This document shows positions 23,799 to 36,605 of a DNA stretch of 64,000 nt, piece by piece; position 1 is the first letter of the stretch, and each line of letters begins with the position of its first letter. Below the pieces are notes generated by a model. It had not been told where the DNA came from and did not search any database. It saw only the letters and a list, made by a program, of their open reading frames with translations. Origin of the DNA: Calocera cornea HHB12733 (Eukaryota; Basidiomycota; Dacrymycetes; Dacrymycetales; Dacrymycetaceae); the NCBI GenBank assembly GCA_001632435.1, contig KV423951.1, positions 151,235 to 215,234 of the forward strand. Direction: 5' to 3'. The position numbers and the translations under genes are program-made.

Positions 23799-24017
23799 TG
23801 TAAGGGTCCGGAGACCCTTCAAAACAGTGAGGGATGCAGGGGATGCCCCCCCTGCAGGACGTAGGCAGGATCTGTGTATTGCATTGCCCTCCACGTACAG
23901 TCCAACCTAGGATGGGGGTGGACGGACGATTTGAGGGCCTAAGGACTAGCTAGGGATGTACTCGGGGGTTTTATCTAGCCCCCGAGAGGGAGGGCCGGCC
24001 AAGCGGTCCCTGATCCA
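23799..24017. mobile_element. Probable solo LTR (219 bp)
   Basis: The segment begins TGTAAGGGTCC and ends GGTCCCTGATCCA, so it has TG...CA termini with short inverted similarity (AGGGtCC/GGtCCCT). The 5-bp word TCTAT occurs immediately before (23794-23798) and after (24018-24022), as expected for an integrase target-site duplication. Inside are perfect hairpins (23802-23819, 7-bp stem; 23961-23986, 8-bp stem CTCGGGGG/CCCCCGAG). No coding region. Strand cannot be set without an internal region. Confidence 0.55.
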
Positions 24018-24148
24018 TCTATCCCCATGTCTCGTTGTCATCCACCCCATTGATAAGGTACCCGACCAGGAGTCAGTTCATTAGGAGAAACTAGTTTGTG
24101 TGTGTGCGAGTAGAAGTACAAATGCGGTTATTCTCGAACATCGCGGGC

Positions 24149-27100
24149 CTATCCAAGCATGCCGACCTCCACGTCTACCTCATCAACATCAAAGGACTCA
24201 TCGTCCGGTACAATGAAGCTTCCCAGTTCATATTCGTTTGCTTCCGAACTGGGATCAGCCTCTGAACTCGAAATAGTGACTCGTCGTGGACGACCATTCC
24301 CCGCCGCAAACACGCCCTTCCTTATTGGCCCACTTCGGAACCTCGGGCCACCTCGACCGGGAACTTGAGTCATTAGACCTTGCAGGTACATTGCCTGCTC
24401 CTCTCCCTTGGGTACTGCTTGGGTTGCAGGCGAATCCTTGATAAATTGCCGGTCGCTCTCACTCCATTCTGAATTATCGTCGCCATCCTCGCCGTGATCG
24501 GATCCCGATAGATTGGCCTCGACGTCGAAGAACTGATTTGAATTTGAGTATAGCCGCGGCCGCGACCTCCTGGAAGGTCGCTTATCCACAATCGGGGAGG
24601 ACGATGAAGGAGCTTGGGCAATTTGCCTGGACACCAAGTCATCATCTTGTGTCTGCACGATATTCCGGTTTTGATGCAGGGCTCGCGTCCGTCTGACTGG
24701 AAAGGGTGAGTCATCTGACGAAGGCACTCGATTCTTCGGAATGAGAGGTGGGCCCATAGTCAGATTATTGATCGCGTTGCCATGCACATCGGCGGCCCAT
24801 CGAAAGTCTTTTGCGGGCGTAGAAACGTCAACGCGTGCTCTAGGCACAATCGGCGAGAGTGCGATTGGAGATAGCTCGACTTCGATTCTGTTTGGCGTCT
24901 TGAGCGCTGCAGCAGATGTTGACGATTGTGGTCCACTCTTTCGTTCATTATGAGTTGTTGCCAAACGTTCAACTTCGGAATCGGAGCTGAGCAGCCAACT
25001 GGCTATCGGAGGCTCTTCAGATGTTGTGGGTCGAGCGAGGGACTGCTGACGACCGCCGGGCGATTTTTTCTCGGGGGAATCCTGTTCGGCGTCGTCGTCA
25101 TCGCTGGAGATTTCCACGACCTCACCCGTCCGAAAGTTCTCCAGTCGGATGTCGGAAGATGCCTGGCCCAGCATGTCATCCAGCCCTTGCTGAAGTTCCA
25201 AATCGTCTGAATCGTCTTCCAGATCTCGGGAGAGATCTTCCACAGCAGAACTAGTGGACCTTGGTCGTGCGATGTCCTTCGCGCGCTTGGAATTCCTGAC
25301 CTTCGAAAGCGCGGATTTTCGTCTCTCTTGAGGCGGAGTCACTGGAGTGGAGCTTAATCGACCGCGAGTGATGTCGACATCGTCATCATCATCTTCGAGG
25401 TCTCTGTCAAGATCCTCTACTGTGAGCTGCCCAGGAGTCGTCGAAGTCTTCCCTCTTGGAACGAGTGTGGCCGCTGAAATGAAACCAGATAATGCGCCAT
25501 CGGGAATATTCCTCATGGGGTCGTCGTTCCGCTTTCGTCGCTTAGCAGGCTTCTGGGTTTCCCGACTCGCCTTTCGCTTGTTGCTGACCTTGGCTTGCTG
25601 GCTAGCGAAAGGATGGATCTCCATGTGCTGCTTTCGCACCGTTGGCTTGATACTGTCAGGGATGAGGCGTTCATCATCATCAAACAGCTCGAGCTGGTCG
25701 CCGCGGATAATGATCTCCTGTACGCTTGAATAGTTCTCATTCGCAGCATCCCAATTTGGTTCCTCGCGCCCCTCGGCCATGAGGACGACAATCTTGCCGT
25801 CTCGTTTCCGCCCGGTACGGCCGATACGTTGCAGCTGAAGATGGCATTAGTCTTTGTCCAACCTCCCAAGCCAGCGTCGTCTTACCATCTTTATTGAGCT
25901 CTTCTGCACGTCATAGCAAATGATCAGATCGACTTCACCGATATCTAGTCCTTCCTCTCCAATCGAAGTTGCGACAAGGACGTTGAACTCTCCGTCCTTG
26001 AAACGTTTGATCATACCGATCTGATCCTTCTGTGCCATGCCTTTATCACCACGCTTATCGCTGCTCTGTCCAACGAACTTGCTGGCGCGAATGATGGGTT
26101 GTTGAAGGTTGAGGGATTTGACAATCTCATCAACACAGTCTCGGTACTGGCAGAAGACCATGACTCGCGTGTGGTCCGCACCATCTTCGGGAGCTGCGAA
26201 ATGTTCCAGCGCGACGGCAACTAACTTGTCCATCTTGGGATGGCCAACAGGCCCTCCACCTGTGACTCGCTCGTTGCGGTAGTCTTCGATTTCTGCAATG
26301 ACCTCGCGATACTTGGAATCGCTGGAGAGTTTATTGCCACCTTCCTTCTGGGTCATCTTCTTCCCAGCCGCATCCAGCAGAGTTCGGTATGCCATCTCGA
26401 CGCTTTCTTCACAGAGGTATGTCATAGCAAAGGTCAGCTTATGCAGTCGCATGAGCAGAGCAGTTGCCCAAGGATATTGCTTGCCCTGAGGCTTTCGTCG
26501 AAGCTCATCGATGAAGCTCTTGCATCGGAAAGGGTGGAGATCGGCCAGCCTGACATATTCTGGGAATATGTCCTTGCCACGCAGTGGTTTAACGGTGTTC
26601 TACTTCTGCATGAGTGTGTGAGATAATATCATGCAATTTGACCCCACCTCCATTAATGCGATTAACTTCTCTCTAATAGCATTGATAGAGGCGCCCATTT
26701 GAACAACACATTTCTCCATGGTCTGCACATGATGTTGAGCACCCAATTATGTCTAGGAAGCAGGGCTGTAGCATACCTTCTCATGGATATATTGCTTGAG
26801 ATCCAAACTGCGCTCGTCCCTAATTTCGATGTGCCCAATATGGAGACTATCAATGATCTCTTGAACTGCGTCTGACTTCGACCCAGGTGTCGCAGTCAAG
26901 GCCAAGACTCTGAAATGTGGGTTCTTCGCCATCATGTGTCGTACCACCGTCGCATAAGCGTAGTTTCCGGTACCCTTGTGGGCTTCATCAATCACGATGA
27001 GGATGATATCTCTCGGATCCACAACTTCTCGCGTAAGGTCGTTCTGGAGCGTCTGCGGCGTCATGTATACAACGCGCTTGGACTGCCACTGCGTTCCCTT

Positions 27101-28423
27101 TAGAACGACATAGAGAAGTAGCGGGAATTCGACGTACATATCTTTCCCTTTGCGCTTGAGGAGTCTCTCCGGTCATCTCAACCGCGTCTTCGATCGGAAT
27201 GCCACAGGTCTCGTGGCAGGCCTTGATCTGCTGACTGACAAGGGGCTTTGTCGGCGCAACGAACACGACCTTGCCTTGCGGGAACCATCGATAATCTCAC
27301 GATCCACATGTCAGCCTTTGGTTGGTGTCCGACCAAATGAGCTTACAGTTCAGCATAACGACCCCTGCAATGAATGTCTTGCCTAGACCTGTCGGAAGGG
27401 CAACCAGAGTATTCTTGAACAGCGCTGCCTGAACGATGTTATATTGATAGTCACGGATCGGTTTGTTTGTTGGATAGATCCATTCCTGCACCTCTGATAG
27501 ATCTGGGACAAGTTTCATGGGTGGAGGCTATGGGATGAATAAGTTTGGGTGCAATACCGGCGACGGTAGGCGAACTCACCGGACTGCAGATATTGGGAAT
27601 CGCAAGGAGACGCCACGTTAGCTATATGCACTTGGAAAGCAGTGCTCAGGCACTCACCCTGCTGTGAAGTATGTTAACGCAAGCAATAGCAAAGACCGAA
27701 GAAGAATGGACACGCACCAGATACGACCGCCTCAGGGAACTGCTCAAACTCAACGTCCTCTTCGAGATCCTCGCCACTATCCTCTTCTTCCGCTTTTCGC
27801 CCACTCTTCTTTCTCTTCGCCTTGACTCTATTCCGATTTCCAGTCGCAGCGAACTGGGTCCTGTCCCACTGTTTGGTCCTCTGATTCGCTCTTCCGAACG
27901 GACCGACCCTAGCGGGAGCCATCGCCCCTCCTCCCGGCGGTCCAGCGTTGGCTGTCGTTCGGCCTGTTTCGGTCGCGGGGCGAGGCGGAGTCCGTACAAG
28001 TGTGCCATACAACGTAGTCTGGAACTTCGCGGATGATGTAGAGCCGGTCCGCTGGAAAGTGTTCTCGATCTGCGTGAGCGATGCAAGCGCAGCCTGGTCA
28101 AGGTCGAGCGACAGGTCGTACGGGTCGGAGGAAGGCGGCTTCGCCAGTGGCCTTGCAGATGTGGAAGCAGCAGCATTTTGCCTTGCAGGTGGTCGTATCC
28201 CGATCGTATGCGCGGACGGAGCGTGCGTAGCGGAGCCACTTGTCGACCGCGGGGCGGTGGTCGGACGAGTCGTAGCCCGGGGCTCGGCGAAGAAGCTAAT
28301 GCCGCTACGCTTCCCGGTCGGAGCGGTCGCTGCTCGTGGCTTGGCTGCTGCTTGCTCTATCGCATCGACCTGCTGGAGAAAGGAGTCGTCGAAGTCATCA
28401 AATTGGTCGAATTCGTCTGACAT
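24149..28423 (-). CDS. MPH1: ATP-dependent DNA helicase Mph1 / FANCM homologue
   Basis: SF2 3'-5' helicase that remodels stalled forks and D-loops in the nucleus. The start [20 protein letters not shown] gives an acidic N-terminus followed by a Ser/Pro/Arg-rich disordered stretch. The helicase core has [12 protein letters not shown], Walker [25 protein letters not shown] in [14 protein letters not shown] (diagnostic of the Mph1/FANCM/Hef group) and ALTATPGS. The inserted helical region is followed by the second RecA lobe ([39 protein letters not shown]). A long, acidic, disordered C-terminus ends VDVEVGMLG at 24149. Several short introns, mainly in the N-terminal half. No damage seen. Confidence 0.93.
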
Positions 28424-28933
28424 CGCACGCGGCCCTGTCGGAGTCACGACGGCGCGTGGAGCGGAGTCGGCAGTGGCGGCGCAAAAGACGCGATACTGGC
28501 CTGGATGTCTCTGTCCAGAGATATGCGATACAGGGGGATGCTGTCAATGTGGGTATAGAGAGTGCATGAGAGGAGAGATCGTCAGAGACGTTAAGTATAC
28601 AGCATCAGTGACGCGTCGTAAAGAGGTGGTGAGAGAGCGGATGCAATCACGTGGTACGCGACTGCTTTCGCAAGTACTTACCCCTGTCTGAAGCTGATCT
28701 CTGAATGTATCGCAATGACTCGCTGTCCGCAGAAACAACACAGTCTATCCGGGTATTATACCGGTATCCTTGTTCTGGTACGAAGGAGTATACCATTAAG
28801 TAGGAGAATCAGGCATTGCTTGGTCCACCCGCGGCCCAGTCACCCGGGGCAGTGGTAAATAGTGCCACGACCTAGGAAGACGTATCGTCGAGTACAAAGC
28901 ATTGCATGTTGGTACATTCCGGATTGTTAGTTT
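28424..28933. other. Intergenic, UBE2W to MPH1
   Basis: 510 bp that must contain the MPH1 promoter and the UBE2W 3' UTR. No further gene seen. Confidence 0.6.
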
Positions 28934-29762
28934 CTATCCATACACCTGACATATCTGGGTTGTGCCGATGCAAACATCCTCGGGTATCGTAGACTCATAC
29001 GCTGCGAATGATGAGCTCCTGTTTGACATGCGCAGGTGGAAGACGCACGTATCGTCATCATAATGGAACCTGGTCTTCTTAGGACTCAACGGAGCATGAA
29101 GAACATATCTGTCGTTATCTTGCGGTCTTGGGTAAAACTAGTCAGAAAGACCATCGGAAGGCAAGAGAGAAATGGACGCACTTCTGTTTCTTCGTGCAAG
29201 AAGCTAGCATAGACTGAATTGTGAGGCATACAGACACCACGGACAGAACCGGAGACCATTCGTTCCCTTTGCTAGTCATTAGTATAAGAATGCCACTGAG
29301 CCTCTGAAGCATAGCCTACCTAATATGGACGCGCAGATCTGGTGGCGTGTTAGCGAGGTTTGCATAGGGGACGCATATATGCACGCACATGCCCATTGCT
29401 GTATATATGCGGGTGCACTGGCGCCGCCCACTTATCATCCACCACGAAGGTTACCTCAGGACTTTCGATCGGGTAGCTGGGCGAGAATCGGAATCGTAGA
29501 CAGAACTTCTCCCCTTCGTACAGTGTATTGCCGAGCACTTCGATCGTCAGGAGCCAGCATTCGAAGTTGTCGATCGATACAATTCCGATTCCTAATCGGA
29601 TGTGAGCATAACCAGTAGACAACCGTATATAGCAAGCGCAGGTCGCCATACGACACAATGGGCTGAGTAAGAGTCTGAATGCAAGCGCTTACCCGTCGGT
29701 GGTCCATTGGCCTGCAGCTCCCTCAGCTCCTTCGTAAGACGTTTCGTCGAGATCGCCGCCAT
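28934..29762 (-). CDS. UBE2W: Ubiquitin-conjugating enzyme E2, UBE2W type
   Basis: E2 enzyme; the UBE2W family attaches ubiquitin to protein N-termini. The start MAAISTKRLTKELRELQANG at 29762 matches the family's first helix. Then come WLLTIEVLGNTLYEGEKF, YPIESPEVTFV, and HPHIYSNGH joined to a small exon ICASILG that carries the catalytic Cys (29333-29335), then NEWSPVLSVVSVCLTIQSML and SPKKTRFHYDDDTC. UBE2W proteins usually end at that DDTC. Here the frame runs about 35 residues further to a TAG at 28934; alternatively an intron starting at GTGCGT inside the DTC codons leads to a TAA at 28927. Five or six tiny exons. Shares a 333-bp upstream region with ARP5. Confidence 0.88.
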
Positions 29763-30095
29763 GGCTTCTGTAGTTTGTCGGCCCCAGAAGAGTACGCAAG
29801 TATCAAATAAGAGAAAAGTGATCGTCCGATAACCTCTGAAGGCGATTGGGACGAAGAAGGCGGATTGAGGTGAGCGCCCCTACCGACAATGGCGGCGCAC
29901 CCGGCGCACCTTGAGACGCTCGGAGTCGGGAATCACACGCAGACCCGACCCGGGGCTAAGTCGGTCCGGCCGCGATCAGGGTCTTCCATAACGTTCACGC
30001 CACCCAGCCTGGCAGTCCAATCATCAATACGCGCCTGGTCGACACGGTTTGTTCGCCCGTTCTTAGCCCCTCTCTTGGTCACACAGTAGCGCACG
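29763..30095. promoter_or_regulatory. Shared divergent promoter UBE2W / ARP5
   Basis: 333 bp between two divergently transcribed housekeeping genes, without a clear TATA box. It must hold both start regions. Confidence 0.6.
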
Positions 30096-32791
30096 ATGCC
30101 CGTCGCTGTACCTCCAAACACGGCAATGGACGTGGACATGGATCAAGTGGGTGTTTCTGGCAGCACCTCGCCCTTCGAACCACCGGTGGTCTCGCTCTCT
30201 GTGCCGCCCACTTCGCCGTACATCCCAGTGTTGGGAAACTACCGAGAGGAATACTATCCGGACCGGACTCCGATAATCATTGACAATGGTGCGTGTTGTA
30301 CATTTCTCCCCTGTTGGCATGTGTCTGATGCCCAAGTGAAGGGGCAACAAACTTCCGCGCCGGTTTTGGCAAGGATGAGGATCCCTACATCGTTGTCGAC
30401 AGCCTATTCAGCAAATACCGTGACCGAAAGACAAACACGCCTGTCCTGCTATTTGGGAACGAACTTGTAGATGACGCGACCACTAGAAGCAACAGTAAAA
30501 CCTCCTGGGATGGAGATGTCTTAGTTTCCCCTGAAGGCATGGAGACGGCATTGGACTGGACGTTCATCAAGCTGGGCATCGATGACGACAAGGTCGATCA
30601 TCCTATTGTCATGACGGAGAGGATGACTACGCCGCTGGCTTCTAGAGCTTGTGTGTATCGGCGCTCTGTGCTTATCGTCTTGCCGTTGACCCCCCCTTGC
30701 AGTCGTCTCCGAGCTCCTCTTCGAGGCATATAACGCACCTTCGGTCGTGTATGGCCCAGATGGGTACTTCTCCTTGTACGCCAACGCTCCGTCACCCTCG
30801 GATGTCGATGGCGTCGTGGTGAGCTTCAACACGCAATCAACATCCATGTGGCCGGTACTGGGAGGTGAAGCTCAGATGAACCAGGCGAGGCGGATACCAT
30901 TTGGCGGCACGCAAGCCGTCGACTTGCTCCTCAAATATGTGCAGCTGAAGTATCCCGGGTTCCCGACCCGAGTCACCCAACCTCAGGCTGCGGTGAGCAT
31001 CTCTGGATGTCATTAGATGATGAATTTACTGATTACATCTCACAGTGGATTTTCCAATCCTGTTGCGAGTTCACCCCAGCCAGCTATATCGAGAAAGTCA
31101 GAGAGCTCCGTGACCCGCCCAGGCTCAAACAGTTCACGAAAATCGTGCAGTTTCCGTTTGTCGCTGTGGTATGTACCGCCAAGCTCGCTTCTCTACTTCG
31201 GCGATTGACCGTTTGGGAAGGCGGTACAACAGCTCACGGAAGAGGAGCTGGAGCGTCAATCAGAGAGGAGGCGGGAGGCAGGGAGGCGTTTGCAGGAGAC
31301 GAGCGCGCGCATACGGATGGAAAAGGTCCGCATATACTTGCTTCTTTGCTGGCATGGCGCTCAAGTACCGTTGTTAGCTCATTGAGAAGGAGAACAACCT
31401 GGAGTATTATCTCAAATTGCGAGAATGGCGCGAGAAGGAGAAGAAGCCCTCCTATCTTGCGCGATTGGAAGACCATGGGTTCGAGACAGAAGTAGAGTTC
31501 GAGTCCGTCGTCCGCAAGTTGGAGGCGGCCGTTACTGCAGCGCGGCGAAAGGAAGCAGGCTTGGAAGAGCCTGTGACAGATGAAGCACCGCCAACATTCC
31601 CCTTGATCGATCGACCAGACGGGGAGCTGACAGAGGAAGAGCTGAAGGAGAAGCGAAAACAGAGATTGATGAAGGCTGGCTACGACGCACGAATGAGGGT
31701 CAGAGCGGAGAAGGAGCGGGAAGAGGAGAGAAAGAGGCAGGCGGACCGCGACGAAGAAGAGGAACGAGGCCGAGACTTGACAGGATGGAGTGCGAGGCTG
31801 AAACGGGAACATGAGGTGTGTCCCGTCCTTTCCGTTCCAACGCTGGCTGCGTATGCTCACCACATCGTTGGGACAGGTCATAATGGACAAGATCAAAGAT
31901 CGGAAGCGAAAGCACGCCGCTCTATCGGATCGCAAAAGCATGGCAGCTCAGCAGCGAATGCGAAGCATCGCCAATCTGGCTGCCGACACGCCAACTGGGA
32001 GCAAACGGAGAAAGCGTAACACGGAGGACATGTTCGGCGAGAACGACGATGATTGGGCCATTTACCGGAAAATTGTGCGCGAATTCTAAGCACATCACAC
32101 ACAGCCTGCTAATGCTATTGACACAGCAAGGCGGAGAGGATGAAGATGACGAGGAAGACGATTTCGCTCGTCTGGAATCGATAGAGAACCGACTCCTTGC
32201 CCACGATCCAACGTTTGATCTGTCCCTGACCTATGCGGCTCGTGAAAGCCAGCGATCAGCGCTGCTCAATGCCTTCCGACCAATACCAGCGGAGAACGAC
32301 CTCGCAGCCACTTATCAGATTTGGTTGAACACAGAGCGAATAAGAGTAGCTGAAGCGTGGTTCAACCCGAGCATTGCAGGCGTGGACTGCGCTGGATTGG
32401 GCGAGGTGCTCACCGGGATACTGAAGAGCTTCGGGGAGGATGAGAGGGATCGACTAATACGAGTGCGTCCTGATGGCACATATGTGCGAATGATTCTAAT
32501 CCAGTCACTGCGCAGAACATCCATATAACCGGTGGGCCATCGCAGCTACCAGGACTTCCGGAGCGACTGCAATACGAACTGGCGCAGGCACTGCCTTTCG
32601 GTGCACCGTTGACAATCCGACCGGCGAAAGATGCTCGCCTGGACGCCTGGCACGGGATGGCACAGTACTCACGTACTGCCGACTTACAGAACAGCCTTAC
32701 GACGAGAGATATGTATAACGAGTGGGGACCGGAGAGGATGAAGGCGTGGAAGGGAGGCAACTGGCCTGGTGCGGTTGGCATTGATGACTGA
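30096..32791 (+). CDS. ARP5: Actin-related protein Arp5 (INO80 complex)
   Basis: Nuclear actin-related subunit that, with Ies6, couples INO80 ATPase activity to nucleosome sliding. The start MPVAVPPNTAMDVDMDQ at 30096 follows an intergenic region shared with UBE2W. The actin fold begins YYPDRTPIIIDNG (phosphate loop) and continues with KYRDRKTNTPVLLFGNELV, LFEAYNAPSVVYGPDGYFS and VVVSFNTQSTSMWPV. Arp5's long charged insertion is present (KKPSYLARLEDHGFE, Glu/Arg coiled coil, RKRKHAALSDRKSMAA, an acidic DEDDEEDDF). The C-terminal actin lobe has HITGGPSQLPGLPERL and ends WKGGNWPGAVGIDD with a TGA at 32789. Several introns, one opening GTCCGCATATAC (31325). Intact. Confidence 0.94.
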
Positions 32792-32983
32792 CGCTTTGTA
32801 TCTTCACGCATACCCCTGTCACAATAGTCGTACATCCAGGCGTAATGGCAACACGAGACGGTCTGCTTGTTGTAACCGTATATTGGCACGGCTGTACAAG
32901 GCCAGAGAGAGGAAGAGACACAAGGATTAAAGTTGGTATACAGGAGATAACGCAAACACAAGAACGATATGAGGTCACACCAT

Positions 32984-33837
<854 letters not shown>

Positions 33838-33957
33838 CGTGGTTAATAACTTGCAAGGATGGAGCGAGGAGCAAGAGAGCGAAGTGGTGGTGGACGCTGC
33901 CTGAGTTTACGAGAGCGTCGACTGTCAGCCTGTCCCCGTTGCGTGTTACGCCGCCCC

Positions 33958-34180
33958 GCAGCGGAGGCAATTGATGACGTTCGGACGGACGACCACTGCG
34001 GGCGGTGTGCGCGGTCCACTGCACTGCCAAGGCCACCGTGCACTGGACGCCGAGCGCATTGATGTGGCGATTCGGTATACGCGACCTAGACTGTTGTTGA
34101 AGCCGCCAAAATGCCCGCTTGCGAGAGCATACGAATACGACGGTATCTCAATTGGACGGCGACAAATCACGTGCTACAGA
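33958..34180. repeat. Upstream block A, duplicated before P450 copy 7
   Basis: Starts with GCAGCGGAGGCAATTGATGA + CG (33958-33979), found identically at 37295-37316. Further short matches follow in the same order (ACCACTGCACTG-like, CAAATCA-GTGCT-like). The block lies about 600 bp before P450 copy 6 and just upstream of SEC4 on the other strand. Confidence 0.6.
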
Positions 34181-34517
34181 TTGCCGCGGGTGCGCGTGTA
34201 AGCGTGGGTGTATGCACGCTTGGAGCGCCAGGGAAACGACGGGACCTCGCCTGCTTCGAAGGAGTGGGGTTTGTGCCGGCCTCTAGGGAGTTTCCAGGTA
34301 AGGTCATGCACTTCGATACCGTCGAAAGCCTCGAGAGTGATCATCCAAGGGGGGGGGGGGGGCAGCTGACCGTTTCATCAGACGGTGAAGAATGAGGTCG
34401 TTGCACGGGTCTGGGCTTCGCTCGTTGATAAGGGTTATTCTGTACGAGCAGAGGAAGAAGATTTACGATGCGCTGAGGATGAAGCATACCCTTTTGACAA
34501 GTCACTCCTGACTGGAG

Positions 34518-34525
34518 TATAAATT
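34518..34525 (+). promoter_or_regulatory. TATA box of P450 copy 6
   Basis: TATAAATT followed by CAGCG, 56 bp upstream of the ATG of copy 6. The same arrangement (T-rich box then TTCAGC) recurs before copies 11 and 12. Confidence 0.55.
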
Positions 34526-34573
34526 CAGCGAGGTTTTTGCACCCTGACGCCATCGGAGCCCCGCCTACTCAAT

Positions 34574-36457
34574 ATGCTCAATGCTACCCTGAGTCTTCTT
34601 GTCCTATTCCTATCCATATTTATCATCTGGGATGCTTTACGCAAGCGGAACACTCGCCTCCCTCCAGGACCTCCTGGGCTGCCGCTGCTCGGCAACATCT
34701 TGCAGCACCCCGCTCAGTTTCTCTACCGCAAGCTCCACGCCTGGTCCCACGAATATGGCCCGATCTATACGATTTGGATGGGAATACAGCCTTTCGTTAT
34801 TCTTGGTAGTGCCGCTGTGTCGGAGGATGTGCTCGAGCCAATGTCAGCTGTGACGAGTGATAGGCCAGTCATGATCAAGGTGCGCCATTCCAACTAATCA
34901 GACGTAATGCTGGACGCTAAGAAAGCGCAGGCTAGAAAATTCTTCTTCAGAGACATGAACCTAGTGTGGCAGGATCACACACTAACTGTATGCTGCATCA
35001 AGTGAACTGGCCTCAACTGAAGTGCGTTGACACTGCCAGAACAGGTGGAGAGCTCAGCGCCGGTCGATTCATGCCAGGTCTGCCGTGTGTACTGCTGAAA
35101 CTTCTATATACGCGCGCTCACAGTACCTTAGTCTCAACATCTGTGCTGCCAACGGTCACCACCTAATGCAAGCGCAGGAAGCCACTTATCTGATTCTTGA
35201 GCTCCTGAGACCCCCCGAGAAGCCCTTTCGGCAGTGCTTGCATCGGTTTGGGGCTTCTGTCATCTATCGGTCTTGTTACGGTGGCCGATCGACTCAGATC
35301 CTCAAGGAAGATCCCACCAAGCGTATTGAAGAGCTTACGGTGGAACTAATGCGTGCAACTGCACTGCAGAACAGCATTGTCGACACTCTGCCGTTTCTGG
35401 AACCGCTGATATGGAGAGTGAAGTGGTTGAGAAAGCAAACCGATACCTGGTTTACAGAGATGGAACAGGAAGATATTCGACTGTATGACACTGCAGTTCC
35501 AACCGATGTGAGTCCTCATGAATGAGTAGTTCAACATACTGAGCAACGCAGGGATGTGACGCGACCACGAATGTGTACGACGTCCAGTCAATATGGAAAA
35601 ATACGGAATGACAAAGTCTCACACAATGTGGATGTTGATGATGTTATTGTGAGGTGGCTGTCTTGTTTGACGATACGTACGAGCTTATGATAGAATCCAG
35701 TATGGCAGGGCAAGAGACTACGGACACGACCCTCTGCGTTTTTGTGCTCGCTATGCTGCATCATCCGAAGGTTGCTGAAGAGGCGCAGCGGCAGGTGGAC
35801 TCTGTATGCGGTAACCGTCCTCCTACGTTCGAAGACCGAGTGAAATGGCCTTATATGGAAGCCACTTGAAGGAGACAATGAGATGGAAACTCGTCGTCCC
35901 TCTGGGTATACCGCATCTGGCCTCCGAGGTAAGGGAGTTCATTTCATCGAGGACATGTCGACTGACGACTATATGCAACCAGGAATGTGAATACAATGGA
36001 TATGTTTCCCCAAAGAGCACAGTCTTTATCGACAACGTCTGGTATGTTCAGTGATTCGTCAGTTAGATGAATGTAACTTGCGGATAGGAGTCAGACGCGC
36101 GATCCAGAGTTGCACAGCAACCCAGAGCTATTCGACCCGACTCGTTTCTTGGACGGGTCGGGCAACCTTCGCCCAGTGAACACCGATACGCGGGCAGACC
36201 AACTTGGCTTTGGGCACGGGCGCCGTGTGTGCCCCGGCAGGGACTTCGCGTTGAACGCTATGTTCATCGCATGCGCATATATGCTATGGGCTTTCCGGCT
36301 CGACTGGCCAATCGACGAACATGGCAAAGAGGTGGTCTGTGGGGTAGACGACTGTCGGGACACCTCGATCACTGTTTCGCCCAGGGACTGTGGGATAGTG
36401 CTCAGTCCCAGGAAGGACGGGTTGGAGGAACGCTTGCTGGCGGCGCTCAAGGAATGA
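34574..36457 (+). pseudogene. Cytochrome P450 pseudogene (copy 6), frameshifts
   Basis: Array-family P450 with all eight exon regions recognisable: anchor MLNATLSLLVLFLSIF, RLPPGPPGLPLLGN, microexon WRAQRRSIHA, I-helix SMAGQETTDTTLCVF, and heme loop FGHGRRVCPG in an open last exon ending ERLLAALKE. Two lesions break it. One base is lost near 35866, where WPYMEAT runs into TGA while the K-helix LKETMRW continues in another frame. At the end of exon 2 the donor has shifted by one base (ACT|GTATGC against AT|GTGCGT in sisters), so the exon no longer joins the microexon in phase. The core promoter looks intact. A functional model would need unusual splicing. Confidence 0.8.
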
Positions 36458-36605
36458 CATATGACACCGTAGAGAATGATGGTAGCGCACTACCCACAGA
36501 GGATACGTTAATATGCCGAATGCAGCGCGAATTCCAGTGATGCTCTAGGGTAGATTGGACGCCGGAAGAGCCACGTAAGTAGAGGGTCGGTGGTGGCACA
36601 TGAAG

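Larger units (their letters stand above)
22620..24148. other. Intergenic, MPH1 to P450 copy 5
   Basis: 1529 bp. Holds the copy 5 promoter at its left end and a probable solo LTR (23799-24017). No gene supported in 22700-23790. Confidence 0.6.
33838..34573. other. Divergent intergenic, SEC4 / P450 copy 6
   Basis: 736 bp with SEC4 upstream sequence, duplicated block A, a 14-G run (34349-34362) and the TATA box of copy 6. Confidence 0.6.

Noticed and set aside
31234..31941. 235-codon minus-strand frame
   Set aside because: Antisense to the charged ARP5 insertion; no domain.
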